NCBI GenBank assembly: GCA_030142905.1
Contig: JASJOG010000196.1
Span: 554,688-618,687, forward strand
Length of the DNA: 64,000 bases
From: Heliopora coerulea
Taxonomy: Eukaryota > Cnidaria > Anthozoa > Scleralcyonacea > Helioporidae
Direction: 5' to 3'
A model generated the notes under the pieces. That model did no database searches and was not told where the DNA came from. It saw only the letters and a list, made by a program, of their open reading frames with translations. Each line of letters begins with the position of its first letter. Position 1 is the stretch's first letter. A program made the position numbers and the translations under genes. Below are positions 33,160-45,255 of this stretch, piece by piece.

Positions 33160-33635
33160 GCTCAGTCGCAGTTTCGTTCGCCAATTGACCAATCAGCGTT
33201 CTTATTCTTTGGCTGGGGACAGCACGTGCACAACTTCCCCAGAGAAGAGGAGTCGAGTTGAAAGAAACAGAACTTGAAGAAATTTGTAGAAGATGCCGCT
33301 ATAACGTAAGGTCACACTTTTGGGGTAGGTTTTTCGAGAACAGGTCTCGAACATTTAATTCTTTGTTAATATAGGTTGAACTTGCATTGTACAAGAAGTT
33401 ACATAGTTCACACACGTCGGTGTGTTAAAGTGAAAGTTTATCATCGCTGTCATCTACCACATGGCCTTGGACCAGGTTAGTAAGAGAATTCCTTCGCATT
33501 ACTAGCTCTTTTATCTTTATCCCTTTCAGACAACTTCAGTACGGGACAAAACTGAAACGCTTGTCGTTTCAGCACGTAAGAAATGAAGCAAGCGTAACTC
33601 TCTTAAAGTTAGCTGCGGTAATTCACAGTTTTCTT
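33160..33635 (+). promoter_or_regulatory. promoter and first exon, copy 2 of a local duplication
   Basis: This is the paralogue of 28416-28965. It has a CCAAT box at 33189-33193 and an exon-like stretch ending at a GTAAGG donor at 33306. The intron-like sequence up to about 33630 is also shared with copy 1, so the duplication was genomic and did not go through RNA. Copy 2 lacks about 22 bases that carry the TATA-like motif in copy 1. Confidence 0.5.
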
Positions 33636-33653
33636 GTTTTAATTGCTTTTCAG

Positions 33654-33773
33654 GAATGTTTAAGGACCTAAAGCCAAAGGAAGGTGGAACCTATGTCACT
33701 CAGGTCACAGCAGCAGAAGTTAAAAGTAACCAGATAAAAAGCAGTCATCATCCTTTTGGTTGGAATCACACAG
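33654..33773 (+). CDS. possible first coding exon of an unknown gene
   Basis: It lies behind the copy-2 leader with a good acceptor (GCTTTTCAG) and donor (GTATGA). An ATG at 33656 opens 39 codons plus one base. The peptide starts MFKDLKPKEGG and ends near SSHHPFGWNHT. Splicing the leader exon at 33306 to it would form a 5' UTR, because the leader ATG meets a stop. I do not recognise the product, and no further exons were identified to the right. Confidence 0.4.
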
Positions 33774-36700
33774 GTATGACAGTTTTACTTATAAAAACTT
33801 AGTTGGGGCCGTTGACATTTTACTGGAGCATTTTCCGTCAGGGCAGTTTTTAAATTTTACCATGCTAGCATTATGTATGGCGTTCGGATAAACTGGTTGA
33901 GCATTGCGTATCACTAGATATTTGTATGTTTTGAAATTTTGTCAGCTAACGGTTTATTCTTAAAAGTATCCCAAATTGCCGAAGGTTAATCCAGGGAATT
34001 AAATCTCAAGCCGTACTTAGCAGTTTTGATGTATAAACATGTGGTTCACGTGCAGTGAGTTCTCTTTCTTACTGGAATTGCTGCTACTCTCGGAAAGTTA
34101 AGCGAAGATGGCCAGCCGTGAAAGGTGAATTTAGTGTACCTGTTTCACTCCACACATAAACTTCTGCATTTGTTCTAGCCTTCTTCAATACTGCCAGTGT
34201 TTGTTTGTTCTGGTATTAGAAAAAGCTGCCAATTTCAACACACTGGCAATAAATGTAGTTTGATTTGAGAATGATCTGTTCTTCGTTGAAGTTCTTCATG
34301 GGAGCGATGACATACAAGTAGCTGGGATTGTCTGATATGGGAAGCAATTATTAATTTTTACAAATAGGCATGGCCAAATATAGTCATTGCCATTAAATTG
34401 TCACTTTAACTTGTATGTTTTTCAAAGGGAGGTTGTTGAAATATGATATCTATTCCCTTCTCACGTTGAAACTTCATGTGCAAAGTATAATAGGATCATT
34501 GGTAACAATCAATGTTGGGTGTCCCATTAGGAGTTTCCTTAGATGGGCTATTAAATTTCATTATGCTCGTACCTCAAAATTTGAGGTCTTCGCTGCATAT
34601 GTCCATAGCTTCTACTATTTCTTCCAAATACCCATTGGCCTCAACCCTTGTGGCAGAGTAAGTTAGTTGCAATCATTGCTTACCTGTAAAAGAATGAACT
34701 TTAACAACAGGTTTATATACAACTAAGGAATGCTTCAGTCTGCAATTGGTATTTTTTTTCTTTCTTTGGAGACTTGATCATGTATTTGAAGTAGAGATTG
34801 TTAAAATGCCATGATATAAACCAAGAATTAAAATACGTTTGCATGAAATTCTATCAAGACTGGCAAGAACTATTTAAAAAAAAGCCACCTAAATATTGCA
34901 AAATAGAAAAGAAATCTAGTGAATGATATGCTAAGGTGAAGCTGTTTATATTAATATATAGTAGTTGTTGAATTTATTTTTGAGTATTTATTCCATGAAT
35001 GCCTATAAAAAGAAATTAATTTATTAGTGGGCAAGAATGCAGTTTAAGCTGTTCACTCTGGCTAATCCCAGATTATATTTGGTGCAGGGATGAGCCCTGT
35101 GAGTTTCACCTTTCTTCTTTTATAAAGTGTACAATAAGTCCTTGGCTATTTCGTCAATTGATTTTGATATGTTGGTTGTTGGTAAAAACTTGTGTCCCAA
35201 ATTTTTATCAGGGATCAGAACCAAGAACACAAGGATGCATTAATGATGCCTTCATTTTGGGGACATTTTTGGAGGGTTTTCCAGCACTTCACTTACATAT
35301 GAGTCATTGTTCCCATAGCTTGGGTCACACCAGATTATTGGTGCAAACAGGCAGTGTACTGCTACTAGGGTGCAACTAAGTGGGGGAGGAATTGGGGGGC
35401 TTCAACCCCCTACCCTTTCTGTGTGTCCTATTATAGACAGCTTTCTGCCCTCATTCCTAAAGCCACATACATAGATCTACTTTACTAGAAATGATCAAAA
35501 TTGCCCTGATGGTGCCTTGATATTACCATCTGTTTTACAAAATTCCTGGTTGGACCCCTGTAATATGATTTAGTCTGTAGGTTGTTGAACAAAATTATCA
35601 ATCACTGGAAAACTGAAAGCAAGGCTTAGCAGCCCTCTAGCAGTTAGCATGACCAAAATAAAAACTGCAATGAGGTTTTGTCAAGGGTGATAATAACTTA
35701 TTTTTCAGACAATAAACTGCACTGTTATATAAACTGCAGTGCCCGTTTTTTGATCAGTTTTACGAAAAATCAACATATAAACTGCATCGTTAAATAAACC
35801 ACAGTTAGATAAAATGCACTGTTAAATAAACCACATCAACAGTTGAACTGGTCATTTTAGTTTCCAGTTTAGCTTGTAAAAGAATCCAAGTATTTGAAAC
35901 TTTTGATAAAATATTTGAAGCTTTAATACGCATACTCATGGGAAATCTTCAACATTCATGTTGAATAAGTTTTTTATGTTGGATCATGTTTAATTACGGT
36001 AATGAGCTCTTGTCAGAGTCTGACAGGTGATGAAATATTTCAGATTCATAACAAAAGCTTAACTTTCACAGTGCTTCTCAAGTATCTTTGAGATATTGCT
36101 ATGACTGCACACCAGTATCCACTGTATGTAATACAATGCATCATGCAAGAATGTGGACAGTCCAAAAATTGAGTGATCCTAAAAATGACAATGCAACTTG
36201 TTATGTTAAGTAGTCCTGTGTATAGGTTGTAGTAGGTATTGGTAAATTAAATTGTAAATTGTAAGTTTTTCTTAGAAGACAGATTTTCTGAAATCTTATT
36301 TCCTTGCTAAAATTTTATTTGTGAGTTTCACTTGTATTCTGTACATTTAAAGTTGCATTGCTTTGTGACTGACAACTTGACCTTCTGTGGAATTTTAAGT
36401 TCTGTTTACTGTCTGCAAAATCTACAGACATTAGAACAATCATTTGTCATCTCTAGTCAAGGTATTCCTTATTCAAAGTGTTGTGAATCAATGACAACAC
36501 CTGTTATCATGTTTGTGAACAGCCACAGTAACAGTTTGATCTAACACTGGTTGACAGTACTCAACAGTGAAACACTTATCACCATTAGTTGCCAATGTTC
36601 TGGTACATCTTTGTTTTTCAACAGAAAATGACTCCTTTGGCACTGTTAATTTTTTTTGTTCTACTGTTTAAAGGATTTGAAGATCTTAACTTCATTTTGT

Positions 36701-37760
36701 GCCTGCTCCTTTTGGCAGAATTCTTTTATTTATTGTGAACTGTTGAGTTACACGTTTTCAGTTTTAAGGTCTTTGAGTTGTACAAAATTATCTCATGCTA
36801 TAATTAATCAAACTGTACTACAGTGCATTTGAATTTTGGAAACTTTCCTGCCATCTTAGCCTTTTCTTTTTAGTGAAAAGCAAAAGGTGTTAAGCCTACT
36901 CTATCAGGTCAATTATTAAATTGTGGTCATTTTATTTTTTCAAACTTTAATGCATACAACAATAATACAAAGCTTTATGATTTATTAATCAGTACAGTGT
37001 TAGATCAACAGTAAAAATTACAAGTTGTAATGACAGCCAGTAATTCATCCATTGCAAGCTGAACCCAAAATATTGTTTAATGCATGGCATGTGCTATCAA
37101 CATTTTAATTGTTTTCATCTTCCAATGTAATTGCAGTTCAATGGTTATTCACTGTTGCAGGTTTCAGTGGTTAATACTGCATGGTTTGCTGTATCAGTCC
37201 AGTATGAGATACATCTTATCCGAGGAAAGTCAACTGTGAGCAACAGAAAAGAAATAGAAAGTAACTGCAACACTTTTGGAAAATGGAACTGAAAGTGAAA
37301 TAACACTTTTCAAAACAGTTGTGAAATTTCAGGTACCTTGTTTAAATTGTTATTAAATCAGGTTGTTTGGTGGGGCTGAGATGTAATTGCAAAATTTGGA
37401 TATTTTCTGAAGCAACTGCTCCACCCTGTTACAAAGTCTTTGAGTACAGTGTCACAAGCAATACTCTACAGCAAACTTGTACAATTATACACACCAAACA
37501 CAAGCCATTTCCTGTGTCTACACAGCTTTTCTATTTTGATTATATATCTTGAACATGTATTCACTACAATGAAAGTTAGCCAAAGAAATTGCAAGGTGAT
37601 TGACATAATTTATAGTTGAAGCTGTTTTTGGAAGTTGGTCTACAATTTTACTGTAATGTTTTGTAGGAATGGTGTTTCAATTACATACTAAATCTTGCAG
37701 AGTTTGTTTCTGTTTGTCAAAAAAAAAAAAAAAATTGGGTTCACTAATGATCCATCCTGT
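33774..37760. other. no gene recognised; possibly introns of the unknown plus-strand gene
   Basis: AT-rich, poly-A/T interrupted sequence with short ORFs and no domain signal. Confidence 0.4.
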
Positions 37761-37796
37761 AGGGTCAAGTATCTTTTATTTATACTGAATAATTCT

Positions 37797-37885
37797 ATCA
37801 TCCAGCTAAGCTATTCTCTTTAGAGATCCAGTAAGGGCCACTCCTCATGGATCCAGTTTTACTACTTGAGCAAACTGGAGTACGT
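37797..37885 (-). repeat. truncated SINE 3' part, family 2
   Basis: The minus strand carries AAACTGGATCCATGAGGAGT and CCTTACTGGATCTCT, diverged from the 3' domain of the SINE at 52606-52836. The tRNA head is missing. Confidence 0.6.
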
Positions 37886-38779
37886 GAAGAAAAACTGCTG
37901 TACTTGTTTGGGTAAAGCTGGACAAAGTTCTTACGGGAGCACAGGCTGAAATCAGGCTTGCCTTGTAGTGTTAGTACATTTCTTGGACATGACTTTAATC
38001 ACTTGGTTCTGAGCCAGTTTATGAGCAGTTAGGGCTCTGTTGTTAAATGGTGGTTAGCTTAGTCCTGAATTAGTAATTGTAAACATTTTATGGACATATG
38101 TTGACATGCAGACTTACAGGAAGGTGGATTCAGAGAGGTGTCATCCTATAGCACATAGGTGGTGGAATAGGTGGGGCTATATATGATGAATTGCCTTTAG
38201 ACTGTGTTGGAAACGTCACTTATTCGAAACAGCGTTTGTGCTAAATCTGGTATCACAATGGCTCGGTGTGATCTTTGACAAGGTCGACAGTTAATTTTAA
38301 AATAAATACAATTAGCAAGCGGAAGACGCAAACAGCCATTAAACAAAGTAATGAGGGAAATACGGTTTTTTAAAGTTTCATATTTTCATTTCTGGCTCCA
38401 AGCAAATAGGTGGAGAAAGAGTTAACGCTGTGGGTTTTTCATAATTGGCGATGAACGTATTCACACAATCCTGCATACTGCAACTTTCCATTGATTGTTA
38501 ATGCCTTTTGTTTATGGTGGTTTAATGCATGAAGCAGAAATTAGCTACCAAACAGCCACTTTTGTACCTTTTTGTGTCATCAGTCAGTGCATTTTTGTAG
38601 AAAACTGAATTAAATAAATATCGGGCAATCCGGCCGGATGACATATTGTAAAGTTTTTCACTATCTGGCCGGATGCTAAGCCCGGTGCACCCCTAATATA
38701 CGGAACTAAAAATCAAGTCTAATGGACTTCTAATACTCATTAATAATTCATAAAGAAAACAAACGAAAGTGATGCATAA

Positions 38780-39373
38780 TCAAGTTCTGTAGATAATTAT
38801 AGTAGAGAAGTTGAACACATTAACACAGCCTTCGTAATTCGCCTCGGTACTCGACAAGTGCCGAGGTAAGTTACGATTTGTCTGGTTTACCTCGGAAAAA
38901 AAAAAGTGCTGAGGCAAGCAGATGTACTTGTTTCTGTGTCTACTTAAATATTCTACTTGCAAATATTGTTCGAAAATTACTGTTTGGCCATCATCAGAAT
39001 AGGCGCAATTTTGTTCAATCGTGCGTGCGTGAGTATCAGTTGTGACCACAGTTTTCAACCGAAGGGTTTGTCGAACTGTGCCGAAGCGATTGCCGAAGTA
39101 ACGTACAGTAAATTTATTACGTTCCTCGGCAGAAAAAATTGCCGAGGCAAAAATAGTTGAATTACGAAGGCTGTTTCCAACCACTGATGTTTTACTGATC
39201 AGTTCTGTGTGACATTTACAAGCACTACTGCTGCATTTTGCATCGGGGTTTTCATGATAAAATTGCTTACTTTTTGCCTTTTCAATCGTTAAACTTTTTG
39301 CCATCTTGGAAAGATGACTATGCAAGTTTAACAAGTAATTCACCAAAGTCGTGTCTGTTCTACATCGTGACAT
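38780..39373 (-). CDS. unassigned 197-codon ORF, partly inside a MITE
   Basis: The first 66 codons (from 39373) lie outside the repeat and read as a Lys/Ser-rich peptide with a Cys cluster (CSSSACKCH). The rest runs through the inverted-repeat element 38825-39174, so the full ORF is not a natural protein. If the first part is an exon of a real gene, the MITE has interrupted it. No homologue is recognised. Confidence 0.15.
   Translation of the reverse strand: MSRCRTDTTLVNYLLNLHSHLSKMAKSLTIEKAKSKQFYHENPDAKCSSSACKCHTELISKTSVVGNSLRNSTIFASAIFSAEERNKFTVRYFGNRFGTVRQTLRLKTVVTTDTHARTIEQNCAYSDDGQTVIFEQYLQVEYLSRHRNKYICLPQHFFFSEVNQTNRNLPRHLSSTEANYEGCVNVFNFSTIIIYRT
38825..39174. mobile_element. 350-bp MITE
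   Basis: Terminal inverted repeats ACAGCCTTCGTAATTC and its complement lie at 38825-38840 and 39159-39174. Internal short palindromes are built on GCCGAGG/CCTCGGC. No target duplication is obvious. Confidence 0.7.
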
Positions 39374-40620
39374 AGACTTTTAGGATGGACTCGCGTCTGT
39401 ATTTGCTGATACGGGACGGCCACTTACAGTTCAATTTGTTGGAGAGACTGCTGCAACAGAAGCATTCAAAATCTTCTTGCCTGTCGCTAAGATGCAACAA
39501 GTGCATGATGTCACAATGATAGAATTCGGAAAAATGGCTATAAATTGCTATTGATTTTATCTAACATCGCTTGACATCATTGAATTTAAAAGTAAAATTA
39601 AATCCACTGACGGGAAAAGTTGTACATTAGAATTTTATTGTGGCGAACGTCGGACGATCTTATTAAGCGAAATGCGAGCACTGGACCTTAAAGGGTTAAT
39701 AATCGAGGAGTACAAATTATCATTGAAACAATCATTGAGACGTAGTAAATATCACTTATACTTTTTAATTTTCCGAAACTTCTCTTATTTTATTTCTTTA
39801 GGTTTTCAATAATTCTTGGTAAACTGGATATTTCAATCAAGTCAACTGCATTATAGCGAGAAATGAAATTATTGATGCAGGTGGACTTAACATTGTGTAC
39901 AAATTCAGCTTGTTGATGAAGTATTTTATGTTGTTTGTTGGGCAAATGTTTTCCCCTGTAAAGAGAAAACTGAACATTGTTTGGATAACCAGTATGTAAC
40001 CTCATTGCACTAAGTTAAAATATCATTTAAGCTGAGCCTACAGCAGTGTCTGGTAACTCTAAAATACCATGTATGAACAATACTGTCGAACAATACTAAC
40101 TTGATATAACTCTAGATTAGAAAGAGCACTGAGTTTTACATGTGTTCGGCTGTATTCAATTAGGATGGTTACCTTTATGTTGTGATTCCTGAAGTCGTAA
40201 GCCTGTCAAGCCATCGCAAAAGTTGCAGATTTGATTGTTTGTCAGATGGCTACGTAGTACTGTAAAACTTAACGTGATTTTTACTGAAGGAGTTTGTATC
40301 AGCTTGCGACAGACTTATTTGAAAATGTTTTTGGCATAACCTGTGACGATAAACGAAGAATAGAGATAACAGCTCAGCTCAGAATTGTAAAGTGAAAAGT
40401 CATAAACACAACTTATGTGTTTTAAACTTCCTGATCAAATGATAAAGAATATTGTGTGGCGTATTTATCGGAAAGATGTAGGCTTAGCCTATATATTTCC
40501 GTGTATGTGCAGCCTATTATATGTTTCAATTTACAAAACCTTTTCAGAATTTCAAATATTTTAAAATAGGTTTACTGACCTTTCGTTGCAACGTGTAACA
40601 TGTTCAGATTATAGTACTAT
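39180..40620. other. no gene recognised
   Basis: AT-rich sequence with short ORFs only. Confidence 0.45.
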
Positions 40621-40631
40621 AAAGTTGTCAA

Positions 40632-40671
<40 letters not shown>

Positions 40672-41075
40672 TATATGTCTATTTACATATGAGAATTATT
40701 GATTAGTGCCCAACCCATCAGAACAGTGTTAGAAGAGAGGGAGAGAGTGGGATGGAGGGAAATGTTTTCATTGAGGGACGGTTTAAGTTTGGAAATGAGC
40801 AAACTCTCTCGGATGAGGAATTCAAGGTTTGAAGAAGTTGGACGTAGAAGATAGGGTTTGAAGGATTTGATTAAGGTTGAAGGGTTTGACGAGAGTGCGC
40901 TTGGATGCTAAAGAGTGGATTTCCCACATCCGAGGGAGTTAATTCATTTATAAAATTTATAAACTTAATCCAACTCAACCCCACTCTCTCTTACTTCTAA
41001 CCTTGCTCTGATTGGTTGGGCGCTAATTAATTACTCTCGCATGTAAATACTTACATTTAGACATTGACAACTTTT
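40621..41075. mobile_element. foldback element with long imperfect arms
   Basis: The outer ends AAAGTTGTCAATGTCT (40621) and AGACATTGACAACTTT (to 41075) are inverted copies. The arms go on through TTTACAT, TTGATTAGTGCCCAACC and a GAGAGAGTGGG-type stretch, about 120-150 bases each. The left arm is interrupted by a (TA)n microsatellite at about 40638-40665. Confidence 0.75.
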
Positions 41076-42770
41076 TGATTCTGTACTCTGAAAATGTTGC
41101 ACGTTCCAACGACAAGTTAGTTAACTTACTTTAAAATACTTCAAGTTGTTTTTACGGCCTTTTCACTTTACAGTTTTGAGTGCGGCCTTTATTTATCTTC
41201 ATTCTTTTCGTTTTCTGCCCAGAAATTCTACCACAACAAAATAACCTGTGACGATACTGGTACTGCAAAGATTGTACAGTGTTTTCAGAGATCCTGAGAG
41301 AACATTTGCCCAGCATATACAAGTAGTGAAATCATAAAATTGATGTTACATTTTGGTTGTGTGGTGCTTTCAGTTCGTTTACTAAATTTTTGAAAAGTGT
41401 TTGAAATGCTTAACCAGCATGTCTTCCAATGTGTGATTGATAAAAATGAGTGATGCACTTCGAACGAATATCTCAGACAAACTGCGTGCAATAATTACAT
41501 CAATCTTCGACATCACACAATACTTGTGAACACGTAGATTTCATTACTGTCTTGCCAAAACATAGAGGCATTGATGTGTTTGGTTTCAGGGCCTAAAAGA
41601 TAAATGGTCATTTAATGCAACAAGAAAAATTTGAACAATGAGTTCAATCACGGCAACAATATCTATTTTTCTTACAAAAAGATTGAAATTTTTCAGGAAA
41701 TTCGAGTATGTGCTTGTTAGAGTAAAGTATAGTTGCTTTGACGATTTGATAACATCCCTATTAGCAAGCAAGATTAGTCAATTTTGCATTTCAAAGTCAG
41801 TTCGTGGGTTTTTAGTTGGTGCGAAACTAAGGTGGTAAAATTATGTCCTTTAAATATGCGATTTCGTCCTTTTCCCGTATGTTTGGGATGGTTCTGAAGG
41901 GTTTTGTGGCCGCATTAGCAGCGATTACCAAAGTATATTGTAAATGCATATTACTACTGAAGTGTGTGTACAATGGGAACGAAATCCAGTGTCCGTGTCT
42001 TTTCACTTGCTCTTGATGTGTAATGATTAGAAATGTTCCAGCGTCGTTTGTTAAGACTTGGCAATTTATCCAGTTGATTAGTCCTGTGCGGCAGGTTTTT
42101 TGTTGTACGATGGACAGGGTGATCGGTGTTATGTTTAGAAGAACCGAATATGTCAGGTGGAGAAATTTTTATCGGCCAAGTTATGCGATATCAGGAGTAA
42201 TCTACCGGATATCCAAGCTTTGAACAACCTACCCTACGTTTAGAGAGGACAAAATAGGTTGTTCATCTGCGTCAGTCTAAGGATATGTTTCATAGTCGAT
42301 TAAAGTATGGTATGGAAACTGTACAAATCTCAATGCGGCTGAGGAAGAAAGATATTTAAGCTGCGAGTAATTTTGGATAGGGCACTGACTATATACAAAT
42401 GTTTTGTTTAATGAAAATTGACATTCAAATAACACAGGAGACTGAATTCAAACGTTTTTATTGGTTGAGTGATTATTTCAAATATCCCTCGTGTTTTGCA
42501 CGTTCATTCTGCGTAAAAGCGAACAAAAAGAAAGTTTCCAGACCATCCTTTGATTCACTGATGTCAGTGCGTGGACATTTTATGCTGTCATAGAGGTACG
42601 TCGGTATAGATACCTTAGTATTTCTTCAGCTGTGGGTAAATACTTTAGAATTTTTTGACTTGCACATGGCATTTGAGTTCTTATATAGGTATATAGGTAT
42701 ATAGGTATGTAGGCATCTGTTAACTTGCATACTGCATATTTTGCTGTCCATTACGAGAAAATATATGTTG
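41076..42770. other. no gene recognised
   Basis: AT-rich sequence with short ORFs. There is a small tandem TATAGGTA repeat near 42682-42706. Confidence 0.45.
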
Positions 42771-42775
42771 AACGT

Positions 42776-42959
42776 CCAGGTTAGTTCAGCCTTGAGGAAG
42801 ACTGTTGGCGACGGACGTTTCGAGGGCCATCTTCAGTGTACAAAAAGAGGAACAGTCAAATAGGTTAACTGTTCCTCTTTCTACACTGAAGATGACCGCC
42901 GCTGAAGCCGTCGAAACGTCAGTTACCAAAAATCGTGCTCAAGACTGAACTAACCTGGC
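42776..42959. repeat. foldback element, 184 bp
   Basis: CCAGGTTAGTTCAG at the left pairs with CTGAACTAACCTGG at the right. Inside, ATCTTCAGTGTA and AGAGGAACAGT pair with TACACTGAAGAT and ACTGTTCCTCT. The GACGTTTCGA-type words occur in both arms. Confidence 0.75.
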
Positions 42960-43399
42960 CAATCTGCCATCAAGATCTACCGATTCTCCCGGGTTCAACC
43001 GTTTACTTTATTGAAGCACATATGTGCAAGTAAACAAATGTCTGAATACTTAAAGTGCAAAGGAGGACTGTTGAAGAGCTCATGTGCAAGCACAGAAGAC
43101 GCCTTCCCCCTTGCATACAAGTACTCAGACATTTTTCAGTTGCACATGAACACTTAGATATTTTTCCCTTTGCATATAAATACTTAGTCAAATGTCGGAG
43201 TCTATAATATGCAAGTGAAACATGTCCAAGTGCTCATATGTAAAGGGAAAGCCATTGCTAAAAATGTCTAAAACCTTACTTTATAGAGGAAAAATATTAC
43301 TGCTTACATTGCCGTATAAAAAGTACTGGACTACAAGGAGAAAGATGTGTTTTGTGCTTATAGAAAAAGGGAAAAATGGCTTGGGAATATATTAAAAAC

Positions 43400-43855
43400 A
43401 AATTCCCAAGGGAATTGCAATTCTTATGGGATTTGTTACACCCAATCAAAATCGGCCAAAATTCGAGATTTTAGTTGGTGTAAAAAATCCCAGGGGAATT
43501 CCAATTCCCAAGGGATTTCTTTTCCCAAGTCAAAACCGGCCAAAATTCGATTTTTCAGTTGGTGTAGCAATTCCTACGGGAATTTTTTTCCCAATTCATA
43601 AAAGGCGAAAATTCGATTTTTCAGTTGGTGTAATAATTCCTAGGGGAATTCTTTTCCCAAGTCAAAAGGAGCGAAAATTCGATTTTTCGGTTGGTGAAAT
43701 AAATCCTAGGGGAATTCTTTTCGCAAGTCAAAATGGGCGAAATTTCGATTTTTCGGTTGGTGTAATAAATCCCAAGGGAATTCTTTTCCCAAGTCAAAAT
43801 GGGCGAAAATTTGATTTTTCGGTTGGTGAAATAAATCCCAGGGGAATTAACAATA
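43400..43855 (+). repeat. 66-bp minisatellite with an open reading frame
   Basis: About six diverged copies of a 66-base unit (22 codons) are present. The encoded unit is roughly GILFPSQNGRKFDFSVGEIN plus PR. Because the period is a multiple of three, a frame open in one unit stays open through the array, giving 146 codons (43426-43866). A six-codon interruption lies between the first two units. No signal peptide or flanking coding sequence is seen. I treat it as a repeat first and a protein only tentatively. Confidence 0.8.
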
Positions 43856-44576
43856 TTTATCTATAACAAATATTTCAAATATAATGCGGACACTTCGCAT
43901 TCAAAACTAATGCCTATTGATAAATATTCACATGGTTAACATCTCTAGCGTGATTATCTCTTCCAAGAACATTCCTGTTGCGAATATTTAAGGTTAAATT
44001 CACTCCTGAAATCTCGAACTCCATTTCTCTAAATATTCAAAAACGGTTCATGTATAAACTTTATATCCTCTCCAGGCGCGGATCCAGGTTTTTTTAAACG
44101 GGGGGAGCTGATAAAAGTTCTGCCCTTTTTCCGTCCTGGTGTACTAAGGTGACGGTACAGTGGCGTCGTTAAAAATTAACGTTGGTCCGACATTTTTGAC
44201 GCCCAAGCCGCCAATCATCTAGGGGGGTCTGGGGGCATACTCCCCCCGAAAATTTTTAGTTTTAGTGGCTCAGAATTGCATTTCCCGAGATCTCGGTGAG
44301 GTATTTCATTAACTTGCCGCCTTTATGTTCGAATATTTGGAAACTACAGCGATGCACTATATTTAGCTACAAATTCTTTCCTGGTTGACTAACTTTAATA
44401 AGTCCGGGCATAAGACGTCGAGGCAACGCTAGTACCTGGCAAAATACGCTAACCATACACGGTTCATTAGTTTGTTCAATCTACGTGCTAGAATTTACAT
44501 CTGTTATGTTTACCCAAGTAAAAACTACATGCCACCACGTTGAGAGAACAACGGGTTATTAATAGTCGCGATGCAC

Positions 44577-44581
44577 GAGGG
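44577..44581. repeat. target-site duplication of the LTR element, left copy
   Basis: GAGGG, repeated at 49627-49631 directly after the 3' LTR. Confidence 0.7.
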
Positions 44582-44699
44582 TGTTGTGACGTCATGTGAC
44601 AGTAGCCAATCAGATAATGATTGGAGCATGAGGATTTGGGTGGGAGTTGTAGTTAAGGACTGTTGTTGAAATGATAGATATACACATGTGCACACTTTA

Positions 44700-45200
44700 A
44701 GGCTAGTTTCCATATAACCGTAACAGCCGTAAAGAGGCCGGCGAAAGTGCTGCGACAGTGCTGCGACAGTGCTGCGGCATCGCCTGCGCCATTGCGTAGC
44801 ACACTGTCAGCGGCGCCATCGCACGTCTGCTTCGAGAATTGGCGCGCAGACTTAAATCTGAAAATGGCTGCCTTGAACCGAACGTTGTTGTTGAACTGAA
44901 CGTTGTTGTTCGGCCGTCACGTAACTCACAAGGAACAATAAAGTAACGGCGCCATGTCCCCGGCACCGGCGTGAGGACGTTTCCATTAAAATTTTGATTT
45001 GCCGGCGGTGCCGTAACCGCCGGCATAGTTGAAATGAATTCAACTTTCACGGCACCGCAGACAGTGTGCCGGCGACTGCCGCAGACACCGTGAACAAATG
45101 TTTCCATTAGAGATAAGTCCGTCGCAGGCGATGCCACAGCACTGTCGCAGCACTTTCGCCGGCCTCTTTACGGCTGTTACGGTTATATGGAAACTAGCCT
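44700..45200. mobile_element. Harbinger-type MITE inserted in the 5' LTR (501 bp)
   Basis: Ends AGGCTAGTTTCCATATAACC and the exact inverse, with arms of about 80 bases. The left arm has one extra GTGCTGCGACA unit. TTA lies on both sides (44697-44699 and 45201-45203), and the intact 3' LTR at 49585-49590 shows the empty site. The 3-base TTA duplication fits PIF/Harbinger. The GC-rich interior holds further palindromes and no transposase. Confidence 0.85.
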
Positions 45201-45255
45201 TTAGAGAAGTGTATAAAAATATGAAAACAAAGGATATACAATATTGGCGACGAGG

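Noticed and set aside
44703..45137. 144-codon minus-strand ORF
   Set aside because: It lies wholly within the MITE in the 5' LTR and reads through its inverted arms; no domain.
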